A DNA stretch of 64,000 nt, taken from positions 235,444 to 299,443 of the forward strand of contig NZ_KE383846.1 of the NCBI RefSeq assembly GCF_000422465.1, read 5' to 3'. Positions 33,291 to 41,874 of this stretch are shown piece after piece. Numbering within the stretch: position 1 is the first letter of the stretch; each line of letters starts with the position of its first letter. Source of the stretch: Paenibacillus harenae DSM 16969. GTDB taxonomy: Bacteria > Bacillota > Bacilli > Paenibacillales > Paenibacillaceae. The notes under the pieces were generated by a model, which saw only the letters and a list, made by a program, of their open reading frames with translations, did not search any database and had not been told where the DNA came from. The position numbers were made by a program, and so were the translations under genes.

Positions 33291-34304
33291 TTATAATTCC
33301 ACCATCGCCTTGATGACCTTCGATTCAGGCTTCAGCCATTCGTCGAATTGGCCGATCATCTCCGTAAATGCCGCACGGTGCGTAATGAAGCTGGCCGCAT
33401 CGATGCCGCCCTTCCGAAAGGCCTCCTGAACCGCGTCGAAGTCCTCCGGCGTCGCGTTGCGGCTGCCCAGCAGCGTCATTTCGCGCTTATGGAACTCGGG
33501 ATCGTTGAAGGCCAGATCCGCCTTCACCAGTCCCACATAGACGAGCTTGCCGCCATGCGCCACGAAGCCGAAGGCTTCGCTCATAGACCGGGCGCTGCCC
33601 GTCGCATCGAAGACGACCGTCGGGAAATCGCCGTTCGTCAATTCAGAGACCCGCTCCTTCGCGCTCTGCGTCGCTTGCACGGTTTCATCGACACCGGCCC
33701 ACTTCCGGCAGAAGGCGAGCCGTTCGTCCTGCAGATCCATCGCGATGACGCGCGCGCCGCGGTGCTTCGTGAAAGCCATGACGCCGAGGCCGATCGGACC
33801 GGCGCCTATAACAAGCGCCGTCTCGCCGGCGCGAAGCTCCGAGCGGCGAACGGCATGCGCTCCGATAGCAAGCGGTTCCAGTACCGCGGACTGATCGAGC
33901 GTCAATCCGTTCGTGACGAGCAAATGCGTGACGGGCACCGCGATCCGCTCCCTCATGCCGCCGTCGATATGGACGCCGAGCACTTTCATACCGGTACAGC
34001 AATTCGTCTTCCCGTTCCGGCAGGCAATGCAATCGCCGCAATGCATATAAGGGATTACCGCGACCTGATCGCCGGCTTTCACTTTGCCCTGCGGATCATC
34101 CGCCTGCTCGACAATCCCGGCCAGCTCATGTCCGAGCACCCGCGGGTAGGTGAAAAAAGGCTGATTGCCTTTATAAGCGTGCATATCGGTCCCGCAAATG
34201 CCGATTCTCCGAAGCTTGACGATTGCGGTTCCAGGCTGCGGCTGCGGCTCCTCCTGCAAGGTCATGCGCAGCTGACCCACCTGCTCACATACAATTGCTT
34301 TCAT
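33291..34304 (-). CDS. Zinc-dependent L-galactonate 5-dehydrogenase-like enzyme
   Basis: A 337-residue medium-chain dehydrogenase. It has the catalytic-zinc site (GICGTDMHAYKGNQPFF, GHE), four structural-zinc cysteines (CGDCIACRNGKTNCC, C96-C110 region) and an NAD-binding GAGPIGLG. From memory, the stretches GNQPFFTYPRVLGHE and DPEFHKREMTLLGSRNATPE match E. coli LgoD (YjjN), which oxidises L-galactonate to D-tagaturonate, much better than other alcohol dehydrogenases. The neighbouring uxaB and uxaA consume D-tagaturonate, which supports this. It is the last gene of the five-gene operon, 15 bp after the aldo/keto reductase, with an AAGGAG ribosome site. Confidence 0.85.
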   Translation of the reverse strand: MKAIVCEQVGQLRMTLQEEPQPQPGTAIVKLRRIGICGTDMHAYKGNQPFFTYPRVLGHELAGIVEQADDPQGKVKAGDQVAVIPYMHCGDCIACRNGKTNCCTGMKVLGVHIDGGMRERIAVPVTHLLVTNGLTLDQSAVLEPLAIGAHAVRRSELRAGETALVIGAGPIGLGVMAFTKHRGARVIAMDLQDERLAFCRKWAGVDETVQATQSAKERVSELTNGDFPTVVFDATGSARSMSEAFGFVAHGGKLVYVGLVKADLAFNDPEFHKREMTLLGSRNATPEDFDAVQEAFRKGGIDAASFITHRAAFTEMIGQFDEWLKPESKVIKAMVEL

Positions 34305-34319
34305 GGCCCAGATCTCCTT

Positions 34320-35264
34320 TTACCGGTTATTTTGTCCATTATATTCCGGCCTCCCGCTTGTCCAGCTCCGATTATGAACGGGCTGCAGAATCGCCAAGAC
34401 TTCGCTCAGCAGCTCGTCGTCAAGCGGCTCGTCCGTCCATTCGATATTGCTGCGGATATTGGCCGGATTCGCGGTACTGACGAGCGTTGTGGGGATCCGC
34501 TCATTCGCGGTCGAGAATTGAACGGCAAGCTTCGTGAGGTCCGCGCCTCTCGCGGTACAGTGCTCCGCCGCTTCCTTGCAGAGCGCGCGAAGCTCCATGT
34601 CCGCCGGATGCCAATCCGGCGCCGGCCGCATGCTGAGCAGACCCATGGACAGCGGCGAGGCGTTAACGAGGCCAACCCCCTTCCGCTCCAGCAGCGGCAG
34701 GATATCAAGCAGAGAGATATCGTTTAACGAATAATGGCAATACGATAAGACCGCGTCCAGATCACGGTAAGCAAGCGATCGCTCAAACACGCCCAGCGGA
34801 AGCCCCGATACGCCGGAATAGCGGATTTTCCCCTGCTCCTTCAGCTTATCAAGCGCGGGGAAAGCCTCCTCGGCCACCTGCTCAAAGGGAACAAATTCAA
34901 TATCGTGCAAATACAATATGTCGATATAATCCGTACCCAGACGCTGCAAGCTTTCGTCAACGCTGCTCATGATCCGTTTCTCCGAAAAATCAAACTCTTC
35001 TGCGCCATAACGCCCTGCCTTCGTCGACAGGATCAGCTTCTCCCTTGGCAGTCCGGCAATCGCCTTGCCCAGTACGGTCTCCGCCTTCGTCAAGCCGTAA
35101 TACGGCGATACGTCGATCAAATTGACGCCCATATCCACGGCCGTATGAACCGTACGCACGCTTTCCGCCTCATCCGTCTCCCGGAACACCGACCCGAGCG
35201 ACGACGCGCCAAAGCTAAGGACCGACACCTCCAGGCCCGTTCTTCCAAGCTTCCGATACTTCAC
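34320..35264 (-). CDS. Aldo/keto reductase, L-galactose 1-dehydrogenase-like
   Basis: A 314-residue TIM-barrel oxidoreductase with the catalytic tetrad in DVSPYYG (Asp, Tyr), LSTKAGR (Lys) and YLHDIEF (His). Segments such as VLSYCHYSLNDISLLDILP, GVGLVNASPLSMGLLS and DWHPADMEL closely recall plant-type L-galactose dehydrogenase, which oxidises L-galactose to L-galactono-lactone; L-fucose dehydrogenase is the main alternative. The start is GTG at 35264 with GGGGGTGG upstream; the frame runs on to 35339 only through overlap with uxaA. It would supply the lactone for the amidohydrolase encoded first in the operon. Confidence 0.82.
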   Translation of the reverse strand: MKYRKLGRTGLEVSVLSFGASSLGSVFRETDEAESVRTVHTAVDMGVNLIDVSPYYGLTKAETVLGKAIAGLPREKLILSTKAGRYGAEEFDFSEKRIMSSVDESLQRLGTDYIDILYLHDIEFVPFEQVAEEAFPALDKLKEQGKIRYSGVSGLPLGVFERSLAYRDLDAVLSYCHYSLNDISLLDILPLLERKGVGLVNASPLSMGLLSMRPAPDWHPADMELRALCKEAAEHCTARGADLTKLAVQFSTANERIPTTLVSTANPANIRSNIEWTDEPLDDELLSEVLAILQPVHNRSWTSGRPEYNGQNNR

Positions 35265-35283
35265 TAACAGCCACCCCCGTCCT

Positions 35284-36807
35284 CTACAATATAACGCCAT
35301 CCTTGAATATCGCGATTTCCTTAAAGCCGTTGCGCTCATTATTCGTCTGCCGCTCGCCCGAAGCGAGGGCGATCAGCTGCTCCCACATTTCATCGGTCAG
35401 CGTCTCCATGCTTTTGCCTTCGAGCAGCTGCCCGGCGTTGAAGTCGATCCAATTCTTCTTCCGCGCGGCAAGCTCGCTGTTCGTTGCGATCTTCACCGTC
35501 GGAACCGGCCCGCCGAACGGCGTCCCCCTGCCCGTCGTGAACAGCACGATATGCGCGCCGCCGGCGGACAATGCCGTTACCGAGACAAGGTCGTTGCCCG
35601 GCGCTTCCAGCAGGTTAAGTCCGCTGCTCGTAATCCGCTCTCCGTAAGGGACGACGTCCTGCACGATCGCATGACCGCCCTTCTGCGTACAGCCGAGCGA
35701 CTTCTCCTCGAGCGTGCTGATGCCGCCGTCCTTATTGCCGGGCGACGGGTTCTCGTAGATTTCCTGGTTATGCTTGATAAAATATTGCTTGAAATCATTG
35801 ATCAAATGAACGATTTTGCCGAACACCCGCTCATCCGCCGCGCGGTTCATCAGAATCGTCTCGGCGCCGAACATTTCCGGAACCTCGGTCAGGATTGCCG
35901 TGCCTCCGGCTGCGATGAGCCGGTCGGATACCGCGCCGACAAGCGGGTTCGCCGTAATGCCCGACAGACCGTCCGAGCCTCCGCATTTCAGTCCGAGCTT
36001 CAGCCTCGATACCGGCACCGGTTCCCGAACGAACCGCTCGGCGTAAGCAACAAGCCCGTCGATCAGCTCCAGCGCTTCCTCGATCTCATCCTCCGCCTCC
36101 TGCGACTTCAGAAACTTCACGCGCTCCGCGCTATGCTCGCCGATGGCCTGCTTGAACGAATCGATCTGATTGTTCTCGCAGCCGAGCCCAATGACAAGCA
36201 CGCCTGCCGCGTTCGGATGGTTCACAAGCGAAGCCAGCAGCTTCTGCGTATGGACAAGGTCATCGCCAAGCTGCGAGCAGCCGAACGGATGCGCAAAATG
36301 GTAAACGCCGTCTACGCGGCCTTCATACATTGCGTGAGCTCTTTTGGCCACGATTTCACATGTTTTGTTAATGCAGCCGACCGTGTTAATAATCCAAATC
36401 TCATTGCGGATACCGACCTCGCCATTGTCGCGGACAAAGCCTTGAAAGGTTCGCGCACCGTCAAGCGCGGGCTTCCTGGTTTCTCCCTGCGCGGCCGGCT
36501 CATAGGCATATTCGAGAATACCTCCGAGCCCCGTCCCCATATTATGCGTATGCACCCAGCGGCCGGGCTCCAAATCCTCCTTCGCCACGCCGATCGAGTA
36601 ACCGAACTTAAGGACATGCTCTCCTTTGCGAACCGCGCGCGTTATAATCTTGTGCCCCTTCGGCACATCATCCAGCAGTTCGATCGTCTGTTCCGAGCCT
36701 TCGTCCGGGGCGGCGCCTGTTCCCAAAGTCAGCTTATCCCCTTTGGCATACGGCCGAAGCGCGACAATAACATGATCGTCCTCATGCAATCTTACCCAGC
36801 TACTCAT
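35284..36807 (-). CDS. uxaA: Altronate dehydratase
   Basis: A 507-residue enzyme that dehydrates D-altronate to 2-keto-3-deoxygluconate. An N-terminal SAF-type domain (about residues 1-90, VRLHEDDHVIVALRPYAKGD) is followed by the large catalytic domain with FQGFVRDNGEVGIRNEIWI, HPFGCSQLGDD, GLKCGGSDGLSGITANPLVG and LFTTGRGTPFGGPVPTVK. The length agrees with E. coli UxaA. Its start overlaps the uxaB stop by 8 bp, and the next gene starts 20 bp downstream. No uxaC (uronate isomerase) is present, so tagaturonate probably comes from L-galactonate and not from galacturonate. Confidence 0.93.
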   Translation of the reverse strand: MSSWVRLHEDDHVIVALRPYAKGDKLTLGTGAAPDEGSEQTIELLDDVPKGHKIITRAVRKGEHVLKFGYSIGVAKEDLEPGRWVHTHNMGTGLGGILEYAYEPAAQGETRKPALDGARTFQGFVRDNGEVGIRNEIWIINTVGCINKTCEIVAKRAHAMYEGRVDGVYHFAHPFGCSQLGDDLVHTQKLLASLVNHPNAAGVLVIGLGCENNQIDSFKQAIGEHSAERVKFLKSQEAEDEIEEALELIDGLVAYAERFVREPVPVSRLKLGLKCGGSDGLSGITANPLVGAVSDRLIAAGGTAILTEVPEMFGAETILMNRAADERVFGKIVHLINDFKQYFIKHNQEIYENPSPGNKDGGISTLEEKSLGCTQKGGHAIVQDVVPYGERITSSGLNLLEAPGNDLVSVTALSAGGAHIVLFTTGRGTPFGGPVPTVKIATNSELAARKKNWIDFNAGQLLEGKSMETLTDEMWEQLIALASGERQTNNERNGFKEIAIFKDGVIL

Positions 36808-38296
36808 TGGCCGTCCTCTCCATTTCCGCTATGCATTGACTTACCATTTCCGCTAACTCCGGCCACTCCGCAGCCAGATTACGTCCCCAAATCACGTCCA
36901 ATCCGAGAAGCCGTTCTACCGTCGTATTCAGCGGCCAGCGCTGCTCCTCAGCGTTCGTCCATACCGCAGCGACGGTCTCCAGCATGCCGGCATCGTCCCG
37001 CACCGTATACGAGACGCCTCCAAGCGTCGACCCTACGAAGCCCGCCTCCGTCTGCTTCACCTTATAATACCGCAGCAAGCCGGCAAAGCCCCGAACAAGC
37101 CCTTGCGGCGCCTTCGAGCCGCTCCCTGCGTAATGAAGCAGCGACGGCAGCAGCCGTACCTTGAATTTGCTCAGACTGTTCATGGCGATATCCGACAAGC
37201 GGTGGCGGATGAACGGATTCAGGAACCGTTCGTATACCGTACCGGCGTATTCCAGCAATTCCTGCTCCGCAACCGGCAGCGCAGGAACGATTTCCTTCTC
37301 TACCGTATGGCGGACAAGCGGTCCCAGCACATCGTGCTCCATCGCTTCGCGCACCTGCTCGACGCCATGCAGCAAGCCGAGCGGCGTCATCAGCGTATGG
37401 GCGCCGTTCAAAATCCGAACCTTGCGCAGCTGGAACGGCTTCAGATCGTTGACCCACTGCACGTTAAGCCCCGCCTTGCGCAGCGGCAGCAGCTCCTCCA
37501 TCTCCGGCTCCGCTTCGATTGCCCACAAATGGTACGGCTCGGCGGTGCTCAGCATCGGATCCTTATAGCCCCACTCGCCGAACCATGCCTCGGCCTGCGC
37601 CTCATCCGGGTACCCCGTTACGATCCGGTCGACGAGCGAGTTCAGAAACCGGTTATGCCGCACAACCCACTGCTTGAAGGCTTCGGGATAACCCCAATCC
37701 TCGCTGTAACGCAGCACGCAGCCGCGAAGCTCGTCGCCGTTACGCTCCAGCAGCTCGCACGGCAAGCAGATCAGGCCGCGGTCCGGATCTCCTCCGAAAA
37801 ACGCAAACCTCCGGTAAAGCAGCTGCGTCAGCTTCCCCGGAAACGATTGCGCCGGCTGCCCTTCCGCCGGCTCCTCCGCGCGGTAGACAAGACCTGCCTC
37901 CGTTGTATTCGATACGACAAACCGGAGATCCGGGCTTTCGGCCAAAGCGAGATAAGCGTCCCAATTCGAATAAGGGTCAAAAGCCCGGCCAAACACCGAA
38001 ATCACCTCAGTCCGCTGAACCCTCTCGCCCTTCTCCAAGCCGCGGATAACCAAGGTGTACAACCCGTCCTGTTTCGCAAGCGCCTCGATCTTCGGCTTGC
38101 CGCCCGGCCGGGGCTGCGTGACGGCGATGCTTCCGTCGTATAATCCCTGCTTGCGGCACTCGTGGATCATCCAATCGAAGAATCCGCGCAGGAAATTGCC
38201 TTCCCCGATTTGCAAAATCGTGACCGGCGACTGCTTCATTTGTTCATAGAAACCGAGCTGCTCATCCGTTAACTGACTTTGGCTTATATTTTTCAT
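36800..38296 (-). CDS. uxaB: Tagaturonate reductase
   Basis: A 498-residue NAD-dependent polyol dehydrogenase of the mannitol dehydrogenase family that reduces D-tagaturonate to D-altronate. The N-terminal ILQIGEGNFLRGFFDWMIHE, the catalytic Lys-Asn-His pattern in RKVRILNGAHTLMTPLG and GFVGSTLGG are visible. The frame opens at 38356, but the ATG at 38296 overlaps the stop of the lactonase gene (ATGA, 38293-38296), which indicates translational coupling; GAAGGAG lies 12 bp upstream. It is followed by uxaA with an 8-bp overlap. Confidence 0.92.
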   Translation of the reverse strand: MKNISQSQLTDEQLGFYEQMKQSPVTILQIGEGNFLRGFFDWMIHECRKQGLYDGSIAVTQPRPGGKPKIEALAKQDGLYTLVIRGLEKGERVQRTEVISVFGRAFDPYSNWDAYLALAESPDLRFVVSNTTEAGLVYRAEEPAEGQPAQSFPGKLTQLLYRRFAFFGGDPDRGLICLPCELLERNGDELRGCVLRYSEDWGYPEAFKQWVVRHNRFLNSLVDRIVTGYPDEAQAEAWFGEWGYKDPMLSTAEPYHLWAIEAEPEMEELLPLRKAGLNVQWVNDLKPFQLRKVRILNGAHTLMTPLGLLHGVEQVREAMEHDVLGPLVRHTVEKEIVPALPVAEQELLEYAGTVYERFLNPFIRHRLSDIAMNSLSKFKVRLLPSLLHYAGSGSKAPQGLVRGFAGLLRYYKVKQTEAGFVGSTLGGVSYTVRDDAGMLETVAAVWTNAEEQRWPLNTTVERLLGLDVIWGRNLAAEWPELAEMVSQCIAEMERTANE

Positions 38297-39123
38297 ATCC
38301 GATAAAACTCCTTCGCGTTTAGTCCGTACAGCCGCTTCCGGTTTTCTTCCGTCCATGGCTCAGGCAGCCCTGCTTCCAATACCCGAACGACTTCGTCATA
38401 ATCTGCCGCGAGCAGGCATACCGGCCAGTCGCTGCCGAACATGACCCGTTCCGGTCCGAACACCTCCAGCGCATGCCGGATATAAGCGGTGAAGTCTTCC
38501 GTCTTCCAATTGCCGTGATCCGCTTCCGTCACCATGCCCGACAGCTTGCAGTATAGATTAGGAAATGCGGCGATTCTCGCCATTTGGATTTTCCACGGCT
38601 CGAGGATTCCCTCCCGGATGCGAGGCTTCGCGATGTGGTCAATGACCGCATGCAGTCCGGGAACGAAATCAAGCAGCTCCAGAACGGGCTCAAGCTGATG
38701 CGAGACAACGAGCAGATCGACCGGAACATCCTTCTCCGCCAACCATGCGAGCGCTTCCACAGAGTCCGGCTTCAGCACCTCGCGAGCGTCCGGCATCTCC
38801 TGAATCATGACGCGGATGCCGACGAACTTAGGGTGCTTCGCGAACCGTTCGTAATGGCTCCGGCAATCGGGATCGGCGGGATCGAGCCAACCCACAACAC
38901 CGAGAATCGAATCCGATGCTTCGCTGAGCGACAGCAAATATTCCGTTTCCGCCAGTGTTGGAGCCGCTTGCACGACGATCGTGCCGTCCAGCTTATGCTT
39001 ATTTAAATGAGCCTCCAAATGCTCCGGCAGGAAATTCCGGTACAGCGCCGGAATTTCCGGCGTGATCCAGCCGTAATCGCCCCGCTCGATGCTCCAATAA
39101 TGCTGATGCGCGTCTATTCTCAT
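38293..39123 (-). CDS. Amidohydrolase-family sugar lactonase
   Basis: A 276-residue COG3618-type amidohydrolase. The N-terminal metal motif is RIDAHQHYW, followed by VVQAAPTLAETEYLL, GVVGWLDPADPD, HAVIDHIAKP and FGSDWPVCLL with the catalytic Asp. Characterised relatives include L-fucono-1,5-lactonase, L-rhamnono- and L-galactono-lactonases. Here it would hydrolyse the lactone made by the aldo/keto reductase to L-galactonate. It is the first gene of the operon, with AAAGGGGC before the ATG and a -10 TATAAT at 39168-39163. Confidence 0.87.
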   Translation of the reverse strand: MRIDAHQHYWSIERGDYGWITPEIPALYRNFLPEHLEAHLNKHKLDGTIVVQAAPTLAETEYLLSLSEASDSILGVVGWLDPADPDCRSHYERFAKHPKFVGIRVMIQEMPDAREVLKPDSVEALAWLAEKDVPVDLLVVSHQLEPVLELLDFVPGLHAVIDHIAKPRIREGILEPWKIQMARIAAFPNLYCKLSGMVTEADHGNWKTEDFTAYIRHALEVFGPERVMFGSDWPVCLLAADYDEVVRVLEAGLPEPWTEENRKRLYGLNAKEFYRI

Positions 39124-39162
39124 TTTTTCGCCCCTTTACCCGGCTAATCCCTCTTCCTTTCC

Positions 39163-39238
39163 ATTATAAAAAACAAGATTCATGCATGAAATAATCAATA
39201 AACGCTTATTTGTACTCTTTTTTGATATTTGCTACAAT
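39163..39238. promoter_or_regulatory. Divergent control region of the L-galactose operon and its AraC gene
   Basis: The operon side has a minus-strand TATAAT (39168-39163) with a poor -35, where instead the palindrome TTCATGCATGAA (39179-39190) sits, as expected for an activated promoter. The regulator side has TTGTAC (39210-39215), 17 bp, TACAAT (39233-39238). A further palindrome AATAA-ACGC-TTATT (39197-39210) touches that -35. These are candidate binding sites for the AraC protein. Confidence 0.6.
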
Positions 39239-39271
39239 CAGGCTGACAAATATGGTTAATGAGGTGTTAGC

Positions 39272-40129
39272 ATGAATCCTTATCGCAAAAGGTTCGACGC
39301 CCAGGCCGCTTTCCCTTTCGAATGCGTCTACCGGGACACGAAGACGGCGCAAGCCGAGCTGCCCGACCATTTGCATGATTGGTATGAGCTTGTTTATTTA
39401 TATAGCGGCAAAGGCACCTTTTTCATCGATCAAACTCTATATGACGCCGCGGCCGGCGACATCTTCCTCATTCCCGGCAATACGATTCACCGTTCGTTTC
39501 CCGATCCGGAAGACCCGAAGACCTCGACGGCCTTGTTCTTCAGCGCGTCTCTCGTGCACAGCCCGCCGCTTGGCGACTCGTTCACCTTTCTGCGCTGCTT
39601 CGAGCAGGCCAAGCGCCGGAAGGCGTATAAGCTCTCGGCGGCCGAAGACGAGAAGCGGCTGCTGGTCTCTCTCATCGAACGCATCCGTCACGAAGAAGCC
39701 GATAAGCTCCCGGGTTACCGTCAGGCGGTACTGCTGCAGCTTCAGCATATTCTGCTGCTGCTTGGCCGGGCAGCGTATCCGGCGGAGAGTGAGGCTCCCG
39801 CTCCGTCCTCCCTTCCCGGCTGGATGAAGGAAACTCTAACCTATATCGACGAGCATCCTGAAAGCCCGCTAAGTTTGTCTCAGCTGGCGAAGCGCGCTTC
39901 CGTAACGCCCGCTCACTTCTCCCGCGTGTTCAAAAAGCTGACCGGCATGAACGTGACCGAATACGTCACGACCAAGCGAATCCTCCGGGCCAAAGAGCTG
40001 CTCATCGCGTCCGACGCCAATATCGCCGAGATTGCCGAGCGCTGCGGCTTCGAGAGCCTGCCTCATTTTCACCGGATGTTCAAGAAGCTGACCGGCATGA
40101 CCCCTTCGCATTATAAGAAAAGCGAATAA
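39272..40129 (+). CDS. AraC family regulator of the L-galactose operon
   Basis: A 285-residue regulator with an N-terminal cupin (LPDHLHDWYELVYLYSGKGTFF, GDIFLIPGNTIHRS) and two C-terminal helix-turn-helix motifs, ending with the canonical IAEIAERCGFESLPHFHRMFKKLTGMTP. It is divergent from the L-galactose operon, with all candidate control sites in the 148 bp between. It probably activates the operon in response to L-galactose or a breakdown product. The ATG at 39272 has AATGAGGTG upstream. Confidence 0.9.
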   Translation: MNPYRKRFDAQAAFPFECVYRDTKTAQAELPDHLHDWYELVYLYSGKGTFFIDQTLYDAAAGDIFLIPGNTIHRSFPDPEDPKTSTALFFSASLVHSPPLGDSFTFLRCFEQAKRRKAYKLSAAEDEKRLLVSLIERIRHEEADKLPGYRQAVLLQLQHILLLLGRAAYPAESEAPAPSSLPGWMKETLTYIDEHPESPLSLSQLAKRASVTPAHFSRVFKKLTGMNVTEYVTTKRILRAKELLIASDANIAEIAERCGFESLPHFHRMFKKLTGMTPSHYKKSE

Positions 40130-40226
40130 TTGATTGATTTGACGGTTATGATTAGCGGATACCGATTCTATGAATCTCTCATATGTTATATAGCAAACAA
40201 CAAATTTGCTGGCAGGAGGTTCGCAC

Positions 40227-40409
40227 ATGGTCCGCTCTAACGTCAAGACTTATAAGTATAAGGTCGGCAAGAACAACTTCATCGTCATAAACATTTTTCA
40301 AACCTCGCAGGCAAGCGCCGAGCAAGGAAACGTGCTCGCAAGCAACGCAGCCACCGTGCAGATTGTGAAACAATCCAAGTCCAAAAAATCCAGATCCAAA
40401 AAAGGCTAG
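40227..40409 (+). CDS. Small Gln/Asn/Ala-patterned protein A, basic C-terminus
   Basis: A 60-residue protein of unknown function with an excellent AGGAGG ribosome site 7 bp before the ATG. The core INIFQTSQASAEQGNVLASN is followed by a Lys/Ser-rich tail (KQSKSKKSRSKKG). It is paralogous to the next gene: both share N-[IV]-x-Q-[ST]-...-Q-G-N/G-...-A-x-N-A-T-...-V. There is no signal peptide. Such Gln-Gly-Asn-Ala spacing distantly recalls curlin repeats, but a spore-coat or surface role is only a guess. It is probably co-transcribed with protein B, 54 bp downstream. Confidence 0.7.
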   Translation: MVRSNVKTYKYKVGKNNFIVINIFQTSQASAEQGNVLASNAATVQIVKQSKSKKSRSKKG

Positions 40410-40462
40410 ACTCACCCTCAACTGGCAAACCGGCCCGGTTCGCAAGAAAGGGGGTGATCACA

Positions 40463-40648
40463 ATGGCATACTTTGGACAAAAGAAAGGCAAGAAATCCAA
40501 GCGCTCGAATGTTGTAAAATGGGGCAACGGCAAAACTAAAGTTAACGTGAACCAAAGCGCTTTCGCATTCATCAATCAAGGCGGAAACGCATTTGCAATC
40601 AACGCAACCGATATCGGCGTCGTCCGCATTCGTCCCGGCCAAGGATAA
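40463..40648 (+). CDS. Small Gln/Asn/Ala-patterned protein B, basic N-terminus
   Basis: A 61-residue protein of unknown function and paralogue of protein A. The Lys-rich part is at the N-terminus (FGQKKGKKSKRSN), the mirror of protein A, and the core is VNQSAFAFINQGGNAFAINA. AAAGGGGGTGATC precedes the ATG at 40463 and a strong terminator follows within 20 bp. Both proteins are rich in Asn/Gln/Ala and lack Cys, Trp and membrane segments. Confidence 0.7.
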   Translation: MAYFGQKKGKKSKRSNVVKWGNGKTKVNVNQSAFAFINQGGNAFAINATDIGVVRIRPGQG

Positions 40649-40656
40649 TGAAGCAA

Positions 40657-40705
40657 AAAAAAAGGACTCCGGCAGGCTTAATGCCTGTCTGGAGTCCTTT
40701 GCTTT
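40657..40705 (+). terminator. Bidirectional terminator
   Basis: AAAGGACTCCGGCAGGC pairs with GCCTGTCTGGAGTCCTTT (two mismatches). It is flanked by an A run and a T-rich tail, so it serves the small-protein pair and the convergent EamA gene. Confidence 0.85.
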
Positions 40706-40736
40706 TGCCCTTGCGGCGGCATCAGCCCGGCTCGCG

Positions 40737-41684
40737 TTAAGCCCCGAACAGCCGCATCAGCAGGATTCCCGCAAACGCGAGCGCGATCCCCGCGACTTCG
40801 GTTTTCGTAAACTTCTCCTTCACGACGAATCTCGTATAGAGCAGAACGATTAAGACGTTAAGCGCCGTTACGGCGGATACGAGACCCGCTTTGCCGAGAT
40901 CGAATGCGGTTACGATCAGCATCATGCCGACCGCGTTCGTCGTGCCGACGGCGAGTCCGACAAGAAATGTGCGCCGGCCGCTCCAGGCGCCAGTCCCGGC
41001 TGCCGCTTGTTCGCTTGCGGCATGGCCCGAAAGCCTCACCGCTCCGCCCGCTGCCAGACGAACACGTTCCGCCGCCTTCCGCTTTCCTATTTCCTTCCTC
41101 GCGTCGCGCAGCCACCACAGCCCGAAGCAGCACGCCCCCGTCAAGAACATGAAGAACGTCGTTGGAAACAGCTCCGCCTCCATCATCGTCGACCACTTGC
41201 CCGACAGGTCATTCCCCGCGAACAGCAGCATAGCCAGCAAGCCCCACTGCGCGCCCTGCAGATTACGGAGCGAGATGTCGTTCGAGAGCCTGACGAGCAG
41301 TACGCCGCCGATGATGATGACGAACGAGATCAGCTGCATCGCCTGCAGCTTCTCTTGCCACAGCGCGAAAGCCGCGATAACGACGACAACCGAAGGCAGC
41401 GCCGTAAGAATCGCGACGAGCGACGCCTTGCCGACCGCAAAGCCCTTGAACATGCTTGCATTCGCCCCGAATGAAAAGAGTCCCATTTGAATGCCGATAA
41501 GCGCGGCGACCGTCCAGTCCGAGGAGAAAACCAGCGCGCACCCCCCGCTTATGACCGCGCCCATCGTAAACGTCCCAAAGAGCAGCAGATTACGGTTCAG
41601 CGGCTGCTGACTCGTCCAGTGATACAGAATTCCGCGCAAACCGAAGCTAAGCGCCGCGAACACGGAATAGGTAAGCCACATCAT
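40737..41684 (-). CDS. EamA/DMT family transporter
   Basis: A 315-residue membrane protein with ten predicted helices in two EamA repeats (first from WLTYSVFAALSFGLRGILY, second from GAQWGLLAMLLFAGNDL). The ending KTEVAGIALAFAGILLMRLFGA is typical. A Lys/Arg-rich cytoplasmic loop of about 50 residues in the second half (KEIGKRKAAERVRLAAGG) is longer than usual. It probably moves a small metabolite, drug or amino acid. The ATG at 41684 follows AAAGGGGC; it stands alone. Confidence 0.88.
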   Translation of the reverse strand: MMWLTYSVFAALSFGLRGILYHWTSQQPLNRNLLLFGTFTMGAVISGGCALVFSSDWTVAALIGIQMGLFSFGANASMFKGFAVGKASLVAILTALPSVVVVIAAFALWQEKLQAMQLISFVIIIGGVLLVRLSNDISLRNLQGAQWGLLAMLLFAGNDLSGKWSTMMEAELFPTTFFMFLTGACCFGLWWLRDARKEIGKRKAAERVRLAAGGAVRLSGHAASEQAAAGTGAWSGRRTFLVGLAVGTTNAVGMMLIVTAFDLGKAGLVSAVTALNVLIVLLYTRFVVKEKFTKTEVAGIALAFAGILLMRLFGA

Positions 41685-41874
41685 AGCCAGCCCCTTTTTT
41701 TACTCATTCGTGTGTGAACATAACAGAACCTATCATAACAAGCCGAACCTCATTTGTCTGTAGAAAGAAATTAAACTGTTGGCTGTTATTGGAACAAAAC
41801 GTATAATAAACGATAGCGGCTGCCGGTCTTACGGACATTCCGCGTCCAATCTACGACATAGCAAGGGGATACCT

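Noticed and set aside
33291..39123. Reading the operon as galacturonate catabolism
   Set aside because: uxaC is missing, while a lactonase, an L-galactose-dehydrogenase-like reductase and an LgoD-like dehydrogenase are present, which fits L-galactose better.
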